Shown here piece after piece: positions 58,499-64,000 of a stretch of 64,000 nt of DNA (positions within the stretch are counted from its first letter, which is position 1; every line of letters starts with the position of its first letter). The notes beneath the pieces were generated by a model. That model was not told the origin of the DNA, ran no database searches, and was given only the letters and a program-made list of their open reading frames with translations. The stretch comes from CAIYRG01 sp964494505 (GTDB lineage: Bacteria; Pseudomonadota; Alphaproteobacteria; Micropepsales; Micropepsaceae): the NCBI GenBank assembly GCA_964494505.1, contig CAZBRO010000019.1, forward strand, positions 1-64,000, given 5' to 3'. A program made the translations under genes and the position numbers.

Positions 58499-59584
58499 TT
58501 ACTGACTCATCCCCTTGTAGAGCAGCCGCTGCATGCCCGCCGTGGTCTGGGCGATGTAGATGTTGCCCTTCGAATCCGTCTGGATGTGATGGCCGGCGCC
58601 GAGAATCCCCTGCGGTTGAATCTGGCCCACATAGGTTAGCGTCTTGGGATCGACCACTGCGATCCCCTTGCCATAGCCGACATAGAGGAATTGCTGGTCC
58701 GGCGAGAAGGCGAGATCGAGCGCGAAGGTCTGGTCGCCCTTGGTCAGCTGCTTGATGAACTTGCCGCTGGAATCGAACATCTGCACACGGCGGTTTTCGC
58801 GGTCGGCGACATAGACCATGCCGTCCTTGGCGACGCGGATCGCGTGCACAATCGAGAATTGCGGGCGGCCCGGTTCGGTGAAATCCTCGTGGCGCACGAC
58901 TTCGCAGGAATCGGAATCTTCCGGCTTGTTGCCGAAGGCGCCCCACATCCGCTTGAACTTGCCGGTGTCGGCATCCACCACTATCACGCGGTGATTGCCA
59001 TAACCGTCCGCCACGAACAGTTCATTGGTCTGAGCCACGAATTGCGCATCGGCGGGGCGGTGGAAATTGGCGGTGTCGGCATTGCCCTTGCTTTGATTGC
59101 TCTTGCCGATCTGCATGACGAACCTGCCGTCCTGCGTGAATTTCAGGAGTTGATCGTCCGCCACGGGCCGCAAGCCGGGAAGCCCGTTGGTGGGACAGGA
59201 ATTGCCGCCGAGCCACACGAAGCCTTTGGAATCGATCAGAATGCCGTGCTCGCGTTCGGGCCATTGATAGCCGTTGCCGTCACCGCCCCAGCCGCGGACA
59301 TAGCTGCCGTCGGGCGCGAAGATGGTGATCGGCGGTGCGGCGTGCGCCTTGTCGTCGCCTTTGAGCGTGCGCGGGCGCGACAGCACCCAGGCTTCGTCCT
59401 TGGCGTCCACGGCGATGCTGGAGATGTCGCCGAATTTCATGCCGGCCGGTTTCTTGGGCCAATCCTTGTCGACCTCGAACATCGGCATCTTGGCGGCGTG
59501 AGCCGGGACGCTCCACGCGCCCTGGGCGCCTGCGAGAATCATCGACGCAGCAAAGATCGAACGCGCAAAACCGTGGCGAGTCAT
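58499..59584 (-). CDS. Exported NHL-repeat beta-propeller protein, paralog 3
   Basis: 361 residues; signal peptide ending VPAHAAK. Blades include SKGFVWLGGNSC, YGNHRVIVVDADTGKFKRMW, AKDGMVYVADRENRRVQMF and SKGNIYIAQT. GGGAGG precedes ATG 59584. Same opening pattern as the other two copies (DKDWPKKPAG then SSIAVDAKDEAWVLSRPR). Confidence 0.86.
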   Translation of the reverse strand: MTRHGFARSIFAASMILAGAQGAWSVPAHAAKMPMFEVDKDWPKKPAGMKFGDISSIAVDAKDEAWVLSRPRTLKGDDKAHAAPPITIFAPDGSYVRGWGGDGNGYQWPEREHGILIDSKGFVWLGGNSCPTNGLPGLRPVADDQLLKFTQDGRFVMQIGKSNQSKGNADTANFHRPADAQFVAQTNELFVADGYGNHRVIVVDADTGKFKRMWGAFGNKPEDSDSCEVVRHEDFTEPGRPQFSIVHAIRVAKDGMVYVADRENRRVQMFDSSGKFIKQLTKGDQTFALDLAFSPDQQFLYVGYGKGIAVVDPKTLTYVGQIQPQGILGAGHHIQTDSKGNIYIAQTTAGMQRLLYKGMSQ

Positions 59585-59661
59585 GGCTCCCTCCCGAGCA
59601 TGGCTTTTCTGCCGTTTAGAATGCTCCGTTCCCGCGCTTTCGGCAATTGGGGGCGCGGCTT

Positions 59662-60318
59662 CTAAGCCGTCTCGGCTGCTTCGGCTTTGGCCGCCTTTTC
59701 CCATTCGCGCATGGGGGAAAGTGCGAGGATGCGCTGGGCATAGGCCTGCGCCACAGGCGGCAAATGGATGCCGTAGGTCTCGAAGCGCGTCACCACGGGC
59801 GCGTAGAACGCATCCGCGTTGGAGAAATTCCCGAACAGGAACCCGCCGTCGGCGCCATGGCGGGCAAGCGCCGATTCCCAGATCGCGACGATTCGCGCGA
59901 TCTGGGCCTGCACCGCATCGTCCAATGCGGGAGTGGGATGGCGCGCGGCGATCTCCATCGACAGCACATTGCGGACATCGGGAAAGCCCGCGTGCATTTC
60001 CGCGCAGACGCTGCGCGCTTCGGCGCGGGCGGACGCATCGCGCGGCCACAGGAGCGCATCGGGATGGCGCTCGGCCAGCGTCTCGCAGATGGCCAGGCTG
60101 TCCCAGACCGTTTGCGCCTGCCCATCTTCCTCGATTCTCAGCGCCGGCACCTTGCCCGATGGCGAGTTCGGCAGGATCTGGCCCTTGGTTTCCGGGCGGC
60201 GCAGCCGGATCAGCACCTCCTCGAACGGTAGCTTCGCCATTTTCATCGCGAGCCAGGGCCGCAAGCTCCAGGACGAGGTGTTCTTGCTGCCGATGGTGAG
60301 CCTATAGCGCGCGCTCAT
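59662..60318 (-). CDS. Glutathione S-transferase family protein
   Basis: 218 residues. N-terminal thioredoxin-like domain with the Ser of NTSSWSLRPW as catalytic candidate and the cis-Pro SGKVPALRIE; helical C-terminal domain (SNADAFYAPVVTRFETYG). Cytosolic detoxification or conjugation; substrate unknown. Divergent from the M17 aminopeptidase. Confidence 0.88.
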   Translation of the reverse strand: MSARYRLTIGSKNTSSWSLRPWLAMKMAKLPFEEVLIRLRRPETKGQILPNSPSGKVPALRIEEDGQAQTVWDSLAICETLAERHPDALLWPRDASARAEARSVCAEMHAGFPDVRNVLSMEIAARHPTPALDDAVQAQIARIVAIWESALARHGADGGFLFGNFSNADAFYAPVVTRFETYGIHLPPVAQAYAQRILALSPMREWEKAAKAEAAETA

Positions 60319-60373
60319 GGTCAGGCTTCCTTCACACCCTTCGATGGGCCCAGGGTGAGGTGATGGGTGCGGT

Positions 60374-60402
60374 CCTCATCCTGAACTTGCCGAAGGACGA
60401 GG
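60374..60402. repeat. Type E palindrome
   Basis: CCTCATCCT pairs with AGGACGAGG across TGAACTTGCCGA, one mismatch. It resembles the widespread alphaproteobacterial CCTCATCCTGAGC-type repeats. Half of such an element may also lie at 6789-6803. Confidence 0.55.
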
Positions 60403-60465
60403 GGCTGATTGCGGAGCCCTCTTAGCATTCCTATAAGGGCGGCTCCAAAACCGCCATGAGGTTCC

Positions 60466-61860
60466 ATGCTTAGCGTTTTCGCAACCACAGCCGAAGCGGT
60501 GGCCGCCAAGCCGATCACGCTCCATGCGGTGCTGCCGAAGGAACTGGAACGCTTCCTCTCCGAACGCACGGCCACCGAGGCCCGCTGGCTGCGGGCAACC
60601 GGCTTCGGCGCGAAGGACGGCGAACTGGCCCTGGTTCCGGGGCCGGACGGCGCGCTCGGCTCGGCGGTGCTGGGCTTGGGCGCGGGCCGCGACCCCCATG
60701 CGCTGGCCCTCTTTTCCGAGCGCCTGCCGCCGGGGCTGTATCGGCTGGGTCAGGTGCCGTCTTCCTATGCCGGGGCGCGCGCGGCCTATGCCTGGGCGAT
60801 CGGCGGCTACAAATTCGACCGCTATCGCCGGAAGAAGGCGGGGAAGGAGCACCCTCGCCTGGTGCTCCCCGAGGGCGTGGACGGCGAAGCCGCCTCGCGC
60901 ATCGCCGAAGGGGTGTTCCTGGCGCGTGATCTCATCAACACGCCCTCCAACGACATGGGGCCCGACGAGCTGGAACAGGCGGCCCGCACGCTCGCCGACC
61001 GCTTCGGCGCGCGTATCAAGGTCACGACAGGCGATGCGCTGCTCGCCGCCAATTATCCGATGATCCACACGGTGGGCCGGGCCAGCGACCGCAAGCCCCG
61101 GCTGATCGACATCGTGTGGGGAGACAATTCCCATCCCAAGGTGACTTTGGTCGGCAAGGGTGTGTGCTTCGATACCGGCGGGCTCGATCTGAAGAACGCG
61201 TCGGGCATGGCCACCATGAAAAAGGACATGGGCGGAGCGGCCTGCGTGCTCGGCCTGGCACAGATGATCATGGACGCGAAGCTGCCCGTTCGCCTGCGCG
61301 TGATGGTGCCCGCGGTCGAGAACAGCGTCTCGGGTTCGGCCTATCGCCCGGGCGATGTGATCCCGAGCCGCAAGGGCCTCTTCGTGGAAATCGGCAACAC
61401 CGACGCCGAAGGCCGTCTTGTGCTCGCCGATGCGCTCGCGGACGCGGATACGGAAAAGCCCGATCTGATGTTCTGTCTCGCGACCTTGACGGGGGCTGCG
61501 CGTTCGGCGACCGGGATGGAGCTGCCGCCCTTCTTCACCGATGACGAAGCGCTGGCGGCCGACCTTTCCCGCCACGGCACCGAGGAGCACGATCCCGTGT
61601 GGCGGCTGCCTTTGTGGCGGTCCTATGAACCTACCGTGGACAGCCATATCGCCGACATCAACAACGCGCCGGATTATCCGCTGGCCGGGGCGATCACGGC
61701 CGCTCTCTTCCTCGGGCGCTTCGTGGAAAAGACCCAAACCTGGGCCCATTTCGACATCCCCGCCTGGATCGACCGCCCCAAGCCCGGCCGCCGCAAAGGC
61801 GCGGAAGCCAACGCCATCCGCGCCATGTTCGCGGTCACGGCCGCGCGCTATTCGAGGTAG
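60466..61860 (+). CDS. M17 family leucyl aminopeptidase
   Basis: 464 residues. The M17 signature NTDAEGRLVLADAL, with GVCFDTGGLDLKNASGMATMK holding the di-zinc ligands, defines the catalytic C-terminal domain (about 150-460). Cytosolic peptide turnover. Followed after four bases by the NlpC/P60 gene in the same direction. Confidence 0.93.
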   Translation: MLSVFATTAEAVAAKPITLHAVLPKELERFLSERTATEARWLRATGFGAKDGELALVPGPDGALGSAVLGLGAGRDPHALALFSERLPPGLYRLGQVPSSYAGARAAYAWAIGGYKFDRYRRKKAGKEHPRLVLPEGVDGEAASRIAEGVFLARDLINTPSNDMGPDELEQAARTLADRFGARIKVTTGDALLAANYPMIHTVGRASDRKPRLIDIVWGDNSHPKVTLVGKGVCFDTGGLDLKNASGMATMKKDMGGAACVLGLAQMIMDAKLPVRLRVMVPAVENSVSGSAYRPGDVIPSRKGLFVEIGNTDAEGRLVLADALADADTEKPDLMFCLATLTGAARSATGMELPPFFTDDEALAADLSRHGTEEHDPVWRLPLWRSYEPTVDSHIADINNAPDYPLAGAITAALFLGRFVEKTQTWAHFDIPAWIDRPKPGRRKGAEANAIRAMFAVTAARYSR

Positions 61861-61864
61861 CCCG

Positions 61865-62701
61865 GTGGACATCGACAAGCGCGTCACGCCCGCCCGGCTC
61901 GACATCGCGGCCGCCCACCTCAAAGGCAAGGTCAATTCGAAGGCCTATGTCGAAGGGCGGACCGTTCAGGTGGCGCGCGGGGTGATCGGCCTGCACGGCG
62001 CGCCCACCGATACATCGGCGCTCCGCTCGCAGCTTCTCTTCGGCGAACGCTTCACCGTCTACGACGAGAAATACGGCTGGGTGTGGGGCCAGTCGGCGCT
62101 CGACGATTATGTTGGCTATGCGCGGGCCGATTGCTTTGGCCCGGAAGCAGCCCCGACCCATCGCGTGGTTTCGCTCGCCACCCCGTCGCTCGCCGCCCCC
62201 GACGTGAAAAAGGGCGCGCGCGACCTGCTGCCGATGAATGCGAAAGTCGCGGTCGCCGCCGACGAGGGGCGGTTCCTGCGGCTGGTCAACGGCGCTTACG
62301 TCTTCGCCGGCCATCTGGCGCCGCTCGATGGGCCCGCGCCCGACTGGGTGAGCATGGCGAAGGCGTTCGTCGGCGTGCCCTATCTCTGGGGCGGCAAGAC
62401 GGCGGCCGGGATCGATTGCTCGGGTCTGGTGCAGACGGCGCTGGAGGCGGGCGGCATCAAGGCTCCGCGCGACACCGACATGATCGAGAACGCGCTCGGG
62501 ACGGCGATCCCGGCCGACGCCCCGCTCCGGCGGGGCGACCTGGTCTTCTGGAAGGGCCATGTCGGGGCGATGCTGGACGGGGAACGCCTCATCCATGCCA
62601 ACGGCCATTTCATGCAGGTGACGGTCGAGCCGCTGGCCGATGTCCGCGAGCGCACGCTTGCGAACGAGACCCTGCCGATCCGGACGATCAAGCGCCTGTG
62701 A
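61865..62701 (+). CDS. NlpC/P60 family cell-wall hydrolase
   Basis: 278 residues. N-terminal SH3-like region (about 40-150), then the NlpC/P60 domain with catalytic Cys in GIDCSGLVQ and His in WKGHVGAM and HANG. No clear signal peptide. GTG 61865 is preceded by GAGG. Cleaves peptide bonds in peptidoglycan; shares a transcript with the aminopeptidase, and the pair could recycle wall peptides. Confidence 0.88.
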   Translation: MDIDKRVTPARLDIAAAHLKGKVNSKAYVEGRTVQVARGVIGLHGAPTDTSALRSQLLFGERFTVYDEKYGWVWGQSALDDYVGYARADCFGPEAAPTHRVVSLATPSLAAPDVKKGARDLLPMNAKVAVAADEGRFLRLVNGAYVFAGHLAPLDGPAPDWVSMAKAFVGVPYLWGGKTAAGIDCSGLVQTALEAGGIKAPRDTDMIENALGTAIPADAPLRRGDLVFWKGHVGAMLDGERLIHANGHFMQVTVEPLADVRERTLANETLPIRTIKRL

Positions 62702-62705
62702 AACC

Positions 62706-62718
62706 TGTCATCCCGGCC
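62706..62718. repeat. Solo end of type C element
   Basis: TGTCATCCCGGCC, five bases after the NlpC stop; third copy of the TGTCATCCC motif. Confidence 0.4.
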
Positions 62719-62761
62719 AGCGTACCCCGGCGTTCAGCCGGTGAAGCGCGAGACGTGGGCG

Positions 62762-63295
62762 CTATTGCAGCGGGGCGGGCGTGTCGGCCTGCATGCGCAG
62801 GAAGGCGATCACGTTCAGCCGGTCCTGGCCGCGCGGGAGCCCGGCGAAACCCATCTTGGTTCCCGGAACGAAAGCCGCCGGCTGGCGCAGGAAATTGAAC
62901 AGGTCGGCATAGCTCCAGTTTCCGCCCTTGCCCTTCATCGCGGCGGAATAATCGAAGCCCGGATGGCTCGCTTTGGGGCGGTCCACCACGCCGTAGAGAT
63001 TGGGCCCGATCTTGTTGGGTCCGCCCTTGGACCAGTCGTGGCAGGCCGCGCAGCGGTCGGCGATTCCCGCCCCGGCCATGGCATCTGCCATGGGAATGGC
63101 GGTGGCGAAATCGGGGGCGGGTTCGGCCGCTGCCGCGGCGGCGGGAGCCGGGGCCGATTCGGCCTTGGCAACGCCTGGAACCACATAGGCGGTCTTGGCC
63201 GGCGGGGGCGCGTTATAGATGAACTGGCTGGCGATATGCACGGCCACCACGAACAACACCGCGCCGAGCACGCTGCCCAAAATCCTGTAGTCCAT
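62762..63295 (-). CDS. Membrane-anchored cytochrome c
   Basis: 177 residues. N-terminal uncleaved helix (residues 5-24), an Ala/Pro-rich linker (about 45-62), then a class I cytochrome with C82-x2-C85-H86 (CAACH) and the sixth ligand Met in TKMGF. Resembles CycM-type cytochrome c552 that feeds terminal oxidases. ATG 63295 has GGAG eight bases upstream. Divergent from kdsB. Confidence 0.9.
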   Translation of the reverse strand: MDYRILGSVLGAVLFVVAVHIASQFIYNAPPPAKTAYVVPGVAKAESAPAPAAAAAAEPAPDFATAIPMADAMAGAGIADRCAACHDWSKGGPNKIGPNLYGVVDRPKASHPGFDYSAAMKGKGGNWSYADLFNFLRQPAAFVPGTKMGFAGLPRGQDRLNVIAFLRMQADTPAPLQ

Positions 63296-63438
63296 CCGCT
63301 TGGCTCCGAGAAAGGCCGGTGATAGGCCGTTTCTACAATGCACCGGTTTAGAAAACGTCCACGGCGCGTGGCCGGACATTACCCATCGTCCTCGAAGCGT
63401 CATTGCGGCGAAGCGTCGCATAAAGCAGGAAACCCAAG

Positions 63439-64000
63439 ATGAATCCCATCGTTCTCATTCCCGCCCGCATGGCGTCCACGCGTTTGCCGGGCAAGCCGCT
63501 CGCCGATATTGGCGGGCAATCGATGATCGAGCGCGTCTGGCGGCAGGCGGAAAAAGCCGGCATTGGCCCAGTGGTGGTGGCGGCGGCCGACGAAACCATC
63601 GTCTCGGCAGTGGAACGGGCCGGCGGCACGGCGGTGCTGACCGATCCCGATCTGCCCTCGGGGTCGGATCGCGTGCACGAGGCGCTCGCTCAGATCGATC
63701 CTGAGCGGCGCTACGATGCGGTGATCAACCTGCAAGGCGATCTGCCCGCGCTCGATCCCGAAACTGTGCGCATGGTCGCTGCCACGCTCAAGGACAGCGG
63801 CGCCGACATCGCTACGCTTGCGGCGGCAATCGTCGAGACGGCCGATAACGACAATCCCCATGTGGTGAAGGCCGTGGTGGCGTGGGAGGAAGGCGGCGAA
63901 CGGGGACGCGCGCTTTATTTCACGCGTGTGCGCGCGCCTTGGGGCGAGGGGCCGCTGTTCCACCATGTCGGCATCTACGCCTTTACGCGGCACGCGCTCG
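63439..64000 (+). CDS. kdsB: 3-deoxy-manno-octulosonate cytidylyltransferase, C-terminus outside window
   Basis: Activates KDO with CTP for lipopolysaccharide. The visible 187 residues show the nucleotide motif PARMASTRLPGKPLADI, then GGTAVLTDPDLPSGSDRV and INLQGDLPALDP. Usual length is about 250 residues, so the last quarter is missing. AGGA precedes the ATG. Confidence 0.95.
   Translation, partial: MNPIVLIPARMASTRLPGKPLADIGGQSMIERVWRQAEKAGIGPVVVAAADETIVSAVERAGGTAVLTDPDLPSGSDRVHEALAQIDPERRYDAVINLQGDLPALDPETVRMVAATLKDSGADIATLAAAIVETADNDNPHVVKAVVAWEEGGERGRALYFTRVRAPWGEGPLFHHVGIYAFTRHAL

Overview
The window is GC-rich chromosomal DNA, densely coded on both strands, from a free-living aerobic alphaproteobacterium. 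Evidence for the group: a carA / GatB-YqeY / dnaG / rpoD neighbourhood; a fabA-fabB-fabI operon divergent from an Irr-type Fur regulator; two near-perfect Irr (ICE) palindromes; a GGAAC-N17-GTT promoter of the EcfG general-stress type; and a membrane cytochrome c next to kdsB. Gene content (NHL beta-propellers, DUF6152, CHRD, PQQ and molybdopterin oxidoreductases) suggests a soil or freshwater heterotroph such as Rhizomicrobium/Micropepsaceae. That placement is inference; I could run no search. I saw no tRNA or rRNA gene, CRISPR array, prophage or insertion sequence.

Layout. 1-5.4 kb: minus-strand replication/transcription block (YqeY, zinc-ribbon membrane protein, GNAT, dnaG, start of rpoD), divergent from carA. 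6.9-11.9 kb: TerB-like protein, sulfite-dehydrogenase/cytochrome pair, secreted proteins, M28 peptidase, and a DUF433/DUF5615 toxin-antitoxin pair. 12-18.6 kb: fab operon, irr, and an Irr-box-headed set of rubrerythrin, Fe-S oxidoreductase and DUF3501. 18.6-23.3 kb: thioredoxin-like protein, SpoIIAA-like protein, DUF6496, acyl-CoA synthetase, TusA, IalB. 23.5-29.4 kb: TetR with its operator, HlyD-ATPase-permease exporter, kup. 29.4-38.2 kb: rRNA methyltransferase, secreted proteins, 2OG oxygenase, NHL propeller, TonB receptor, glutathione-dependent formaldehyde dehydrogenase. 38.5-59.6 kb: accessory catabolic region with hydrolases, GMC oxidoreductase, molybdopterin dehydrogenase, a five-gene operon of exported proteins (CHRD, PQQ dehydrogenase, SMP-30 lactonase, metallo-beta-lactamase-fold lipoprotein, NHL propeller), an aromatic-type MFS transporter, a 4,5-dihydroxyphthalate decarboxylase-like protein and a third NHL propeller. 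59.7-64 kb: GST, M17 aminopeptidase, NlpC/P60, cytochrome c, start of kdsB.

How it fits together. Iron status probably links fatty-acid synthesis, irr and the rubrerythrin set through the two Irr boxes. The accessory region reads as periplasmic oxidation chemistry feeding electrons to c-type cytochromes, with lactone hydrolysis downstream. Between genes lie at least five families of short palindromic elements. They sit mostly at gene 3' ends, where several look like terminators. One copy lies inside the 5' end of the TonB receptor gene and is translated. An unannotated small RNA with its own promoter and terminator is predicted at about 54.49-54.56 kb. No intergenic stretch exceeds 300 bases; the larger gaps are covered by the repeat and regulatory entries.
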